From Symplocastrum torsivum CPER-KK1 (GTDB lineage Bacteria; Cyanobacteriota; Cyanobacteriia; Cyanobacteriales; Coleofasciculaceae), in assembly GCA_019358875.1 (NCBI GenBank), contig JAHHIF010000006.1, forward strand, positions 1-64,000: 64,000 nt of DNA. The letters are read 5' to 3'. The notes under the pieces are model-generated. The model ran no database searches and was not told where the DNA came from. It saw only the letters and a program-made list of their open reading frames with translations. Positions 17,652 to 26,847 of this stretch are shown here, piece by piece; the stretch's first letter is position 1; each line of letters begins with the position of its first letter. Made by a program: the position numbers and the translations under genes.

Positions 17652-20435
17652 ATGGATCTGATTTTATGTCACACAACAACTGACTTTGATTCCCTTGGCG
17701 CGGCAGTTGGGCTAACGCGCCTCAAGCCTGGAGCAAAACTAGTTCTTACAGGTGGTGCCCATCCAGCCGTGCGGGATTTTTTAGCATTACATCGGGATGA
17801 GTATGCTGTAATTGAACGTCGCGCCGTTAACATCGAACAGATTCGATCGCTGATTGTCGTCGATTCCCAAAAACGCGATCGCTTAGGGAAAGCCGCAGAG
17901 TGGTTGGACTTACCTCAGTTAACAAGTATTGAAGTCTACGACCATCACCAGGGTAGCGAGACAGATATTCCCGCTACTCACACTCAAATTGAACCAGTAG
18001 GCGCCGCTACAACCCTAGTTGTCGAGCAATTACAACAAGCCTCAATTCAGTTGACACCCATTGAGGCGACAGTTATGGCACTGGGTATCCACACTGATAC
18101 AGGTTCCTTAACCTATGACCAAACAACACCAAGGGATGCAGCAGCTTTAGCCTGGTTGATGGCGGCAGGAGCAAATGTGCGACAAATTGCTGAATATGTC
18201 GATCCTGGTTTATCTTCCCAGTTGCAGGAACTCTTAACCGAAGCCCTAGATAGTCTACAGTCCCAAACTCAGCTAGGACACACCATCTCCTGGGTACTTC
18301 TAAAAACCTCTGACTATGTACCAGGGTTATCCAGCCTAGCATCACGATTACTAGAATTAACTGAGAGTGATGCCCTACTGCTAGCGGCAGAGTATGGGGG
18401 GAGAGGACAAGAAGATGGGGACCAATTATCACCCTACCGCTCTACCACCCCACCACCTCATCAACAAGAAATTTTATTACCTCAATCCCAATTAAGCATA
18501 ATTGGGCGATCGCGTATTGAGGGAACCAACTTAAACGAGTTATTTCAACCCTTCGGGGGTGGAGGACATTCCCAAGCTGCCGCTATGAGAATCCGAGATG
18601 TGAATCCCTCGGAACTCCTAGAACAGCTAGTTAACCAACTCAAAGAGCAAATTCCCCAGCCTCTAACTGCACAAGAATTGATGTCTTCGCCAGTCCGCAC
18701 GATTCGCCCAGATACGACGATTAGCGAAGCTCAGAGAATCTTGTTGCGGTATGGGCATTCAGGCCTTTCGGTAGTAGATGAAAACGACGAGCTAGTTGGG
18801 ATTATCTCGCGACGGGATATTGATTTGGCATTACACCACGGTTTTGGTCATGCGCCAGTCAAGGGTTACATGACTAAGAACGTGAAGACAATTACTCCCC
18901 AGACGTTGCTGTCAGAGATAGAGTCCCTAATGGTGACTTACGATATTGGGCGTCTGCCAGTTCTGGATAATGGGCAGTTAGTTGGAATTGTTACCCGCAC
19001 CGACGTTTTACGGCAACGGCATCAAGAGGGGAGTGGGGAGAATTCTTGTTTTATCCCAATCACCAATCCTCAATCACTAATTCCTAATTTGCGATCGCGT
19101 CTTGCTCCCCCGCTTTGGGAACTCCTCATGAGGACGGCTCAAGAGGCTGACCAACGTGGCTGGCATCTTTATCTGGTAGGGGGAGGCGTGCGAGACTTAT
19201 TACTCGCTGACGCGGCGGATAAGCTGCTGCTAGAAGATATTGACCTAGTGGTGGATGGCTATCATCGCTCAGCGGATACAGGGGCAGGAGTCACACTCGC
19301 TCAAGCCCTCCAGAACATCTACCCAAACGCTCGATTAGAAGTCCATGGGGCGTTTCAAACGGCGGCATTGTTGTGGCATAACGATCCCGTTCTCGGTTCG
19401 CTCTGGATCGATATTGCTACGGCTCGGACAGAATTTTATCCTTATCCGGCAGCTAATCCAGAAGTTGAAGCCAGTTCAATTCGCCAAGACCTTTACCGAC
19501 GCGATTTTACAATCAATGCAATGGCGGCTCGTTTGACGACTTCCCGTGGTGGAGGGTTGCCCCTATTAGATTTCTTTGGGGGGTTACTCGATTTAAAATC
19601 GCATCAAATTCGGGTACTGCACGCCAATAGCTTTATTGAAGACCCTACCCGGATTTTTCGAGCAGTGCGGTTTGCTGTACGCTTGGACTTTCAAATAGAG
19701 GCGCAAACCGAAGCCTATATTCGCTATGCAATTGAGAGTGGTGTGTATGAGCGATCGCTTTTAGCCAACAGCAAAGCCCCAGCCCTCCAAACCCGTCTTA
19801 AGGCAGAACTGAAGTATATTTTGCAAGCCCCGTATTGGGAAAGAGCCTTGGAGTTGCTCGATTCTTTAGAAGCACTGCGGTGCCTCCATCCCACACTGAA
19901 GTTAGATGAGCAGTTGTGGTGGCAGGTTCGTTTGGTTAATCGGTGGCTGCGACGATTTGACCCTGACAAAAACCTAGAACACTGGCAGATGCGGCTGGAA
20001 GTCTTGCTGGCTCATCTTGCACCAGAAGCGCGCACGGCAGTTGCCATAAATCTTCAGCTTCCAGCAGACAGTATCGAACGCCTTGAGCAACTCGATCAAG
20101 TAAAAGCGAAGGTTGTCGAGACTTTACCCACCTGCCAACGCAGGAGTGAAGTTGTGCAACTACTGCGCTCTTACAAGCTACCAAGCTTGGTTTTAATTGC
20201 TGTCCAAAGTCCAAGAACAATCCGACGCAAAATCTGGCAATACCTCACCACTTGGGCTAATATGCAAGCCCCGCTAGATGGCAATACCCTTAAACAACTG
20301 GGTTACAAACCGGGACCCCAATACCGACAAATTCTAGACGAACTCCTAGCGGCGACACTCGATCAGGTGATTCAGAATGAGGCAGACGCGAAAGCTTTTT
20401 TGGCAGAACATTATCCGCTAACAGGTAATGCGTGA
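17652..20435 (+). CDS. DHH / tandem CBS / tRNA nucleotidyltransferase-type fusion protein
   Basis: 927 residues in three parts. (1) A DHH/DHHA1 phosphoesterase module (about 1-315) has DFDSLGAAVG, YDHHQG, GIHTDTGSL and FGGGGHSQAAA. (2) A pair of CBS domains follows (about 340-455), likely binding adenine nucleotides. (3) A class II polymerase-beta-type nucleotidyltransferase (about 485-920) has LVGGGVRDLLL, the catalytic EDIDLVVDG and DFTINAMA. This architecture is known in cyanobacteria and is related to CCA-adding or poly(A) polymerase-type enzymes. Whether it adds CC, A, CCA or poly(A) cannot be read from sequence. A Ser/Asn-rich linker at about 456-476 separates the CBS and transferase parts. 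Confidence 0.9.
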   Translation: MDLILCHTTTDFDSLGAAVGLTRLKPGAKLVLTGGAHPAVRDFLALHRDEYAVIERRAVNIEQIRSLIVVDSQKRDRLGKAAEWLDLPQLTSIEVYDHHQGSETDIPATHTQIEPVGAATTLVVEQLQQASIQLTPIEATVMALGIHTDTGSLTYDQTTPRDAAALAWLMAAGANVRQIAEYVDPGLSSQLQELLTEALDSLQSQTQLGHTISWVLLKTSDYVPGLSSLASRLLELTESDALLLAAEYGGRGQEDGDQLSPYRSTTPPPHQQEILLPQSQLSIIGRSRIEGTNLNELFQPFGGGGHSQAAAMRIRDVNPSELLEQLVNQLKEQIPQPLTAQELMSSPVRTIRPDTTISEAQRILLRYGHSGLSVVDENDELVGIISRRDIDLALHHGFGHAPVKGYMTKNVKTITPQTLLSEIESLMVTYDIGRLPVLDNGQLVGIVTRTDVLRQRHQEGSGENSCFIPITNPQSLIPNLRSRLAPPLWELLMRTAQEADQRGWHLYLVGGGVRDLLLADAADKLLLEDIDLVVDGYHRSADTGAGVTLAQALQNIYPNARLEVHGAFQTAALLWHNDPVLGSLWIDIATARTEFYPYPAANPEVEASSIRQDLYRRDFTINAMAARLTTSRGGGLPLLDFFGGLLDLKSHQIRVLHANSFIEDPTRIFRAVRFAVRLDFQIEAQTEAYIRYAIESGVYERSLLANSKAPALQTRLKAELKYILQAPYWERALELLDSLEALRCLHPTLKLDEQLWWQVRLVNRWLRRFDPDKNLEHWQMRLEVLLAHLAPEARTAVAINLQLPADSIERLEQLDQVKAKVVETLPTCQRRSEVVQLLRSYKLPSLVLIAVQSPRTIRRKIWQYLTTWANMQAPLDGNTLKQLGYKPGPQYRQILDELLAATLDQVIQNEADAKAFLAEHYPLTGNA

Positions 20436-20545
20436 TTAAGTTGCTTGGTTTAGCTGTCAGCCGTCAGCTCTCTAGGGGAAAGTTGATTCTCCTATTTCTG
20501 ACCTCTAAGCGGTAGCATAATTGGGACAGTGGGGAGTGAACTTTT

Positions 20546-21979
20546 ATGAACTTGACGGCTGGAACCGTTCTACTCAAAGGCAATTATGTCCTCGACACCC
20601 AACTTGGTAATGGTGTCTTTGAGCTAACTTACCGAGCAACTAACACGCAGTCCGGGCAAACAGTTGTCATCAAAACTCTTGGTGAAAATCTGCGCCAACA
20701 TTCAGAAATTGACCAGTTTAAGCAAAAATTTCTAGAGATGGCTGAGCGCTTGAGCCGCTGCAAGCATCAAAATCTCGTTCAGGTTCTTGATTATTTTGAA
20801 GAAGCGGGATGTCCTTACTTGGTGATGGAGTACATTCCAGGGCAGACTCTGGCGGCACTTGTCGAGTCAAAAGTGCTACCAGAAGCGAAAGCTCTTGAGT
20901 ATATTCGTCAAACGGCTAACGCCTTGAGTGTTCTTCACAAGGCTGGCTTACTACACCGGGATGTCAAACCTCAAAATATTATTCGACGTCAAGACACTGA
21001 TTGTGTGGTGCTGTGTGAGTTTGGGATTACTTGTGAGTTCACCGCAGGTGTGATGCAAACTCATGCCAACTTACTTTCAGCGGGGTATGCGCCGCAGGAG
21101 CAATATTCACTGGAGGCTCAGCGTACCAGAGCAACTGACATTTACGCCCTAGCCGCAACGCTCTACGACTTGCTACTTGGACGTCCACCGTTACCTGCAC
21201 CAGTTCGGCAAGCCCTACAGACGAAAAACGCCGATCGCCTTTTCCTTACAGAGTTACAGCAACATACCCACAAACTGAGTCCCACAGTTAAACAAGCCTT
21301 GTGGCAAGCTTTAGCAATCGCTCCTCAGAAACGCCCTCAAACCGTAGAAGCATGGCTGGCACTGTTTCCCAAACCAGAAAAACCACCGTTGCCTCAGCCT
21401 AAACCCGCTCAAGTCCCGGTAGCTAAACCTAAGGTAGATACAGCAGGGGTAGCTCCCGTAAACAACTTTGTCAAGGCGAAAGCAAAACCGACACCGAACA
21501 ACAGCGTAGTTAAACCCAAATTAGAGACAGGAGTTGCTCCCCTAAATAACTCAGCAACGGCGAAAGTACAACCGACACCGAATAACAGCGTAGTTAAACC
21601 CAAATTAGAGACAGGAGTTGCTCCCCTAAATAACTCAGCAACGGCGAAAGTACAACCGACTCCAAAGAACGGTAAAACGCCACCCTTAACACCAACAAAA
21701 AATTCGATCCCTCAGCCTACACTCCCTCAACTCCCAATCACAAAAATCAAAACGTCGGGGGGTCATAATTACCTTGTTCCTAAAAAACGCAAACCCACTA
21801 AGGCTGGCTTGCCACTCAAGGCGCTGATAATGACAAGTGCGATCGCAACATCAGCTGGGGTAGGATTTGGCTTTGCGCTCCGGATTAACAGCCCGAATAT
21901 ACCCGGTTCTTCGATTCTGCACACGGAGCAATCGTTTCCCCCCTCTAGCAATTGGCCGATGTCAAAGCATCAACTTTAA
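20546..21979 (+). CDS. Ser/Thr protein kinase with repeat linker and membrane anchor
   Basis: 477 residues. The kinase domain spans about 14-275: glycine loop LGNGVFELTY, Lys43, HRDVKPQN (137-144), then CEFG (157-160) where kinases have DFG, and GYAPQEQY in the activation segment. Glu158 in place of the metal-binding Asp may lower activity. A Lys/Pro-rich linker carries two near-identical 28-residue repeats (84-bp units, 21497-21664) preceded by a degenerate one. A hydrophobic segment (about 433-450) precedes a short tail, so the protein is probably membrane-tethered with a cytosolic kinase. A PP2C gene lies three genes downstream on the same strand. Confidence 0.88.
   Translation: MNLTAGTVLLKGNYVLDTQLGNGVFELTYRATNTQSGQTVVIKTLGENLRQHSEIDQFKQKFLEMAERLSRCKHQNLVQVLDYFEEAGCPYLVMEYIPGQTLAALVESKVLPEAKALEYIRQTANALSVLHKAGLLHRDVKPQNIIRRQDTDCVVLCEFGITCEFTAGVMQTHANLLSAGYAPQEQYSLEAQRTRATDIYALAATLYDLLLGRPPLPAPVRQALQTKNADRLFLTELQQHTHKLSPTVKQALWQALAIAPQKRPQTVEAWLALFPKPEKPPLPQPKPAQVPVAKPKVDTAGVAPVNNFVKAKAKPTPNNSVVKPKLETGVAPLNNSATAKVQPTPNNSVVKPKLETGVAPLNNSATAKVQPTPKNGKTPPLTPTKNSIPQPTLPQLPITKIKTSGGHNYLVPKKRKPTKAGLPLKALIMTSAIATSAGVGFGFALRINSPNIPGSSILHTEQSFPPSSNWPMSKHQL
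21497..21664 (+). repeat. In-frame 84-bp tandem repeat (two units)
   Basis: Two almost identical 84-bp units within the kinase gene encode NNSVVKPKLETGVAP and LNNSATAKVQPTP in order (28 residues per unit). The near identity at DNA level points to recent duplication, and copy number may vary between strains. Confidence 0.85.
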
Positions 21980-22107
21980 TGCCATCATTGCAACTAAGAT
22001 TCTCAGGCTGGGGATTTTCCCTTAACCAGCCAAGCTAGAAAGGCTGTTCAGGCAGGATTTATGGGAATCACGTTATAATTTGTTGCGGATACTAAAGAAT
22101 TTTTCTC

Positions 22108-22434
22108 ATGAGTAATTCTGTAATTCACGCCTTTTTTCTAGGTAGAGCTGTAGCTCAAGCCCTGAATGAACAGGTAGAAGACGCGCTGACTAATGCTCTA
22201 AGCGAACTCGGTAGATTTGATGCCGAACAACGTGAACGGCTACGGCAATTTACCGAGCAAGTCATGGAAAGGGCTTCCAGCGAGGCTGAAACAACAGTAC
22301 GTGGGCGAACAACTACTGCAATTGTGCCAATTGGCTCTCAGCCACTTGACATGCAAGCAACAATCGATGAACTCCGAGCTGAAATTGCCCGCTTACGTGC
22401 CGAATTGCAAGTCTACCGTAATCAATCGGTCTAA
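22108..22434 (+). CDS. Conserved cyanobacterial hypothetical (DUF6825-like)
   Basis: 108 residues, acidic and helical, with no membrane segment. It begins MSNSVIHAFFLGRAVAQAL and ends with a coiled-coil-like heptad stretch (IDELRAEIARLRAELQVYR, about 86-104). The opening (FFxGRAxAExL-type) recalls a small protein family conserved in cyanobacteria and plastids. Function is unknown, and the family assignment is from memory. Confidence 0.7.
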   Translation: MSNSVIHAFFLGRAVAQALNEQVEDALTNALSELGRFDAEQRERLRQFTEQVMERASSEAETTVRGRTTTAIVPIGSQPLDMQATIDELRAEIARLRAELQVYRNQSV

Positions 22435-22578
22435 TTCCAAAACGATCTGACCGTTCAATTAGGGAATACCTTGTTGTTATGAGAGAACCTTGGCACACCT
22501 GCCAAACTTAAAAGACTCTCATTCATCTTAATCGTTCTTAATAATCCTGATTTTTGAGAAACTAATTTAGGAACCTAA

Positions 22579-24336
22579 GTGTCTGCTCTTTTCCAAGAAC
22601 CTGTCAACCTTAAGCAAAATAAAGAACGCACGGTGGCAACGCAGCGTGACTTAGGTAAGCTCTACAAAGACAAAGCTTATCGGTGGAATAAAGAAAATTA
22701 CTCCCGCCACCGACGCTTTGTAGACATTTGGTCATTTGTTTTATCCCTAATGACGGGGTTATGGCTCGATGGCAAGCCTTGGAGCTATCCCGGCGGGATG
22801 ACGGATGAGAAACGGGCAACTCGACGTAAAGCCCAAGCGATCTGGATTCGTGACACGTTTTTAGATTTGGGACCAACCTTCATTAAAATTGGACAGCTCT
22901 TTTCAACTCGTGCTGATTTATTCCCCAGCGAGTATGTTGAAGAACTCAGCAAGCTACAAGATCGGGTACCTGCCTTTAGCTATGAGCAGGTTGAAGCAAT
23001 TATTAAACAAGATTTAGGGAAGCCGGTTGCAGAACTCTTCAACAGTTTCGATCCGATTCCCCTAGCGGCGGCTAGCTTAGGGCAAGTTCACAAAGCCCAG
23101 TTGCACAGCGGCGAAGAGGTCGTGGTTAAGGTACAACGACCCGGTTTGCGGAAGCTTTTTACCATTGATCTACAAATTCTTAAAGGGATTACCCGTTACT
23201 TTCAAAACCATCCTGAGTGGGGACGTGGTCGAGATTGGCTGGGGATCTATGAAGAGTGCTGTCGTATTCTTTGGGAAGAAATTGACTATCTTAACGAAGG
23301 CAAGAACGCTGATACCTTTCGCCGCAATTTCCGTAGTGATGACTGGGTAAAGGTGCCTCGTGTCTACTGGCGCTACACTACACCACGGGTGGTAACGCTG
23401 GAATACCTTCCAGGGATTAAAATTAGTCATTACGAAGCCCTTGAAGCTGCTGGTCTAGATCGCAAGCTGATTGCTCATCTTGGCGCAAAAGCTTATCTTC
23501 AGCAACTGCTCAATGATGGCTTCTTCCATGCCGATCCCCATCCCGGCAATATTGCCGTCAATGCTGAAGGGGCACTGATTTTTTATGACTTCGGCATGAT
23601 GGGGCGGATTCGGTCAAATGTGCGTGAACAACTGATGCAGACGCTGTTTGGCATTGCCCAAAAAGATGCCGATCGCGTTGTCACTTCTCTGGTTGAATTG
23701 GGTGCGCTTTCTCCAGTTGACGATATGGGGCCCGTCCGACGATCCATTCAGTACATGCTGGATCATTTTATGGATAAGCCATTTGAGAACCAATCGGTAG
23801 CTGACATTAGTGAGGATCTCTACGAAATTGCCTACGACCAGCCTTTTCGCTTTCCGGCAACATTTACCTTCGTAATGCGAGCATTCTCGACTCTGGAAGG
23901 TGTCGGGAAGGGTTTAGACCCGGACTTCAACTTTATGGAGGTTGCAAAACCCTTTGCAATGCAGATTATGACAAACGGCAACACTCCCGATGGTAATAGC
24001 TTCCTCAATGAACTAGGACGCCAAGCGGCTCAAGTTGGTAGCACGGCTTTGGGTTTACCCCGGCGCATTGAAGATACGATCGAGAAATTAGAACGAGGAG
24101 ACCTGCGCGTTCGAGTCAGGTCAATTGAATCTGACCGAATCCTCCGACGCATTAGCAGCATTCAGTTGGGAACCAACTATACTTTACTAATCAGTGCGTT
24201 CACTCTGTCAGCCACCATTCTATTTGTCAATGGGAATGTAGGGCTGGCGTTGGTCGTCGTTTTGGTCGCAGCGATCGCGGCATTTGCCCTGATTCGGTTG
24301 CTCCGACGACTCGATCGCTTTGATCGTATGTTATAA
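22579..24336 (+). CDS. ABC1/UbiB-family atypical kinase
   Basis: 585 residues from a GTG start. Signature motifs are KIGQLFSTR (the KxGQ motif), AAASLGQVHKA (the Ala-rich loop replacing the glycine loop), VVKVQRPG, FFHADPHPGN and YDFGMMG. Two hydrophobic helices sit at the C-terminus (about 535-575). In cyanobacteria and plastids these ABC1 kinases are linked to prenyl-lipid (plastoquinone/tocopherol) metabolism and stress, often at thylakoids. The substrate here is unknown. The PP2C gene follows immediately. Confidence 0.93.
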   Translation: MSALFQEPVNLKQNKERTVATQRDLGKLYKDKAYRWNKENYSRHRRFVDIWSFVLSLMTGLWLDGKPWSYPGGMTDEKRATRRKAQAIWIRDTFLDLGPTFIKIGQLFSTRADLFPSEYVEELSKLQDRVPAFSYEQVEAIIKQDLGKPVAELFNSFDPIPLAAASLGQVHKAQLHSGEEVVVKVQRPGLRKLFTIDLQILKGITRYFQNHPEWGRGRDWLGIYEECCRILWEEIDYLNEGKNADTFRRNFRSDDWVKVPRVYWRYTTPRVVTLEYLPGIKISHYEALEAAGLDRKLIAHLGAKAYLQQLLNDGFFHADPHPGNIAVNAEGALIFYDFGMMGRIRSNVREQLMQTLFGIAQKDADRVVTSLVELGALSPVDDMGPVRRSIQYMLDHFMDKPFENQSVADISEDLYEIAYDQPFRFPATFTFVMRAFSTLEGVGKGLDPDFNFMEVAKPFAMQIMTNGNTPDGNSFLNELGRQAAQVGSTALGLPRRIEDTIEKLERGDLRVRVRSIESDRILRRISSIQLGTNYTLLISAFTLSATILFVNGNVGLALVVVLVAAIAAFALIRLLRRLDRFDRML

Positions 24337-24370
24337 CTCCCGTAAAGACTTTGACGCCAGCAAACAATTT

Positions 24371-25129
24371 ATGAAATGTCGCTTCACGGGTCTCACCGAT
24401 CCGGGACTACTTCGTAATGTCAACCAGGATGATTTCTACATGGACCCTGAGGGGCGATTTTTTGTTGTCGCCGACGGTATGGGAGGTCATGCTGGGGGGC
24501 AAGAAGCCAGCCAACTCGCTACGGAGGCAATTCAGACTCATTTAGAACAGCACTGGCAATCTGCCACCTCGTCTGAAGAGTTACTGGAACAAGCCTTTTC
24601 CGAGGCGAATCAGGCAATTATTCTAGACCAACAAAAGCACCCAGAGCGCTCAGATATGGGCACAACGGCAGTTGTGGCTATCTTCCGTAACGAACAACCT
24701 TGGTTTGCTCATGTGGGAGACTCACGCCTCTATCGGCTACGAGGCTCCAATCTAGAGCAAATCACGGAAGACCACACTTGGGTTGCACGAGCCATGAAAG
24801 CCGGTGATATTACCCCAGAGCAAGCTCGAATGCATCCTTGGCGTCATGTCTTGTCTCAATGTCTGGGTCGTAAAGACTTACAGCACGTTGATGTTAAACC
24901 CATGGATGTGCAGCCTGGAGACCGCCTCCTGCTGTGTAGTGATGGTCTTACAGAAGAACTCTCAGATGCCTTAATTGCCTCTAACCTCGAACCTGACTTG
25001 GATTATGAACAAGCGGCAGTTAACCTTGTTGATGCAGCTAAGGAAAAGGGAGGTAGAGACAACATCACGGTGGTGATTGTTGAAATAGACGACATCAGTC
25101 CTGAGGAAGCCACTGCGCCGAGTCTCTAG
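24371..25129 (+). CDS. PP2C-type Ser/Thr protein phosphatase
   Basis: 252 residues from ATG 24371, giving the usual start MKCRFTGLTDPGLLRNVNQDD. An in-frame start at 24320 would overlap the UbiB gene by 17 nt and add non-conserved residues. Metal-binding motifs of the PppA/Stp1-like subfamily are present: VVADGMGGHAGGQEAS, SDMGTTAVVA, AHVGDSRLYRL, LLCSDGLTEEL and GGRDNITVVIV. It is a cytosolic Mn/Mg-dependent phosphatase and a plausible antagonist of the nearby Ser/Thr kinase, by context only. Confidence 0.93.
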   Translation: MKCRFTGLTDPGLLRNVNQDDFYMDPEGRFFVVADGMGGHAGGQEASQLATEAIQTHLEQHWQSATSSEELLEQAFSEANQAIILDQQKHPERSDMGTTAVVAIFRNEQPWFAHVGDSRLYRLRGSNLEQITEDHTWVARAMKAGDITPEQARMHPWRHVLSQCLGRKDLQHVDVKPMDVQPGDRLLLCSDGLTEELSDALIASNLEPDLDYEQAAVNLVDAAKEKGGRDNITVVIVEIDDISPEEATAPSL

Positions 25130-25542
25130 CATTGACTACCTGATTGTCCTTCTTAATCCACACAGTCGTTCCTCGTCTTGAGAAAACTAGTAGCCTGAAT
25201 TGAAGGATGAGTCCTGTCGTTGGCGGCGGTTACTGAGCCATAGGACACGGGTACTCTAGTCAACGACGAGAATTCATGGCAATCTAAGTAAATGTACTTA
25301 ATCTATGAGGATGGCTGACCGAGCATCCTCATGACAGCGTGCTGTACAAACAGGAAGCCAAAACCCTGCAAGACTTTAGGGTTAAGAAGACCAATTAAGC
25401 AACTACTAATGGTAGTAATTTGTAGTAAGAATCTTTCGAGAGGATGAGGCAAACTACACCCTAAGACGGAAAAATGTTAAGAGATTCAAAAGAATACAAG
25501 AAAAAATAATTTAGTCAGATTTATTCTTAGTCTGCTCTGCTC
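25130..25542. other. Spacer with two perfect hairpins upstream of the hybrid kinase
   Basis: 413 bp without a gene. ATGAGGATG (25305-25313) and CATCCTCAT (25324-25332) form a 9-bp hairpin. AACCCT (25362-25367) and AGGGTT (25378-25383) form a second. Neither is followed by a U-run, so they do not look like terminators. They could lie in a long 5' UTR or a small RNA. Confidence 0.45.
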
Positions 25543-26664
25543 ATGAATCCTTCGGTTCTGACTCGTGCCTCGAAACCTGACCATATTCTCGTTGTAGATG
25601 ATTCGCCGGATAACTTATTCCTTGTTCAAACAATTTTAGAAGAAGAGGGATACGAAATTAGTTTGGCGGAGGATGGCCGCATTGCTTTAGAGCAGATCGA
25701 ACAGTCCCCACCGGACTTGGTACTTCTGGATGTAATGATGCCGGAGATGGATGGCTTTGAAGTCACAAAGCGCATCCGGGAAAATACGAGTTTGCCCTTT
25801 ATGCCAATTCTGCTGATCACAGCGTTTGATCAGCCAAGTGTGGTCAAAGGACTAGACACGGGTGCAGATGATTTTATTCGTAAGCCAGTAGAAGTCGATG
25901 AATTGCTAGCACGGGTGCGATCGCTTTTACGCCTGAAGCACGCGATTGATGAACGTGAGCAAATTGCCCGTCAACGAGAAGATTTTGTTTCCTGGATGAC
26001 GCATGACTTGAGAACTCCCATTGTCGCAGCAGAGCGGATGCTGATGCTGTTTCAGCAAGGAGCCTTGGGAGAACTATCACCATCCATGCAGGAAGCCATC
26101 TCAACAATGGCACGTAGTAACCGCAACTTGCTAGCGATGGTAAATACATTACTCGAAGTCTATCGCTATGAAGCGGGTCGTAAGAATCTCTGCTTCTCTC
26201 CCGTTAATCTCCAAGAGGTGGTTAAAGAAGTCACCCAAGAACTTGCTCCTCTCGCCAATGAAAAAGGGCTGTCCTTGAACTACAAAAGCCAGGAGAATGT
26301 CAACGGTAAAGTAGTAGGCGATCGCTTAGAACTCCATCGCGTATTCACAAACTTGATTGGCAACGCCATCAAGTTTACAGATACTGGCTCAGTTGAAGTG
26401 CGTCTGAGTAATAACCATGACGAGAAAAACCCTGAAGTATCCCAGGTAGTCATTCAAGTCCAAGACACTGGGCCTGGGATTACCCTAGAAGACCAAACGA
26501 TACTATTCGACCGATTCCGGCAGGGTAGCCATAAACGTTCTGGAAGTGGTTTAGGGCTTCACTTGTCTAAACGGATTGTTGAAACTCACCAAGGAACCCT
26601 TGAGGTTAAATCTGAGATAGATAAAGGTAGCTTGTTCATTATTCGCCTAGCCACTCATCATTAA
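25543..26664 (+). CDS. Receiver-histidine kinase hybrid
   Basis: 373 residues, soluble. An N-terminal receiver (about 13-130; DD19-20, phospho-acceptor Asp63 in LLDVMMPEMDGFE, Lys114) is followed by a short coiled linker. Then come a HisKA domain (SWMTHDLRTP, His154) and HATPase_c (N-box NLIGNAIKFTD, G1 DTGPGI, GSGLGLHLSKRIVE). This receiver-first order is common in cyanobacterial phosphorelays, where the receiver takes phosphate from an upstream kinase. No partner regulator is adjacent, and input and output are unknown. Confidence 0.92.
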   Translation: MNPSVLTRASKPDHILVVDDSPDNLFLVQTILEEEGYEISLAEDGRIALEQIEQSPPDLVLLDVMMPEMDGFEVTKRIRENTSLPFMPILLITAFDQPSVVKGLDTGADDFIRKPVEVDELLARVRSLLRLKHAIDEREQIARQREDFVSWMTHDLRTPIVAAERMLMLFQQGALGELSPSMQEAISTMARSNRNLLAMVNTLLEVYRYEAGRKNLCFSPVNLQEVVKEVTQELAPLANEKGLSLNYKSQENVNGKVVGDRLELHRVFTNLIGNAIKFTDTGSVEVRLSNNHDEKNPEVSQVVIQVQDTGPGITLEDQTILFDRFRQGSHKRSGSGLGLHLSKRIVETHQGTLEVKSEIDKGSLFIIRLATHH

Positions 26665-26685
26665 CTGTCAAGGTGTTAGGTTTTG

Positions 26686-26793
26686 GGTCGTAGGTTGTAG
26701 CGCACAACTTAGACTAAGACTAAGAAAAATTAGGGTTTTGGATTCCTTGTGCATTGCCTTTAACCTACCTCCTAATCCCTACAACCTGCGACC
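26686..26793. repeat. Inverted repeat between convergent genes
   Basis: GGTCGTAGGTTGTAG (26686-26700) and CTACAACCTGCGACC (26779-26793) are inverted with one mismatch and lie between the convergent hybrid-kinase and pseudo-caspase genes. A CAACCAA heptad array (about 26825-26850) follows. It may act as a bidirectional terminator or be a dispersed repeat. A related phrase (CTACCACCTACGACC) is at about 8862. Confidence 0.5.
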
Positions 26794-26847
26794 TTAACAG
26801 CGCTAGGTGGCTTGCACCCCTACTAACAACCAACAACCAACAACCAA

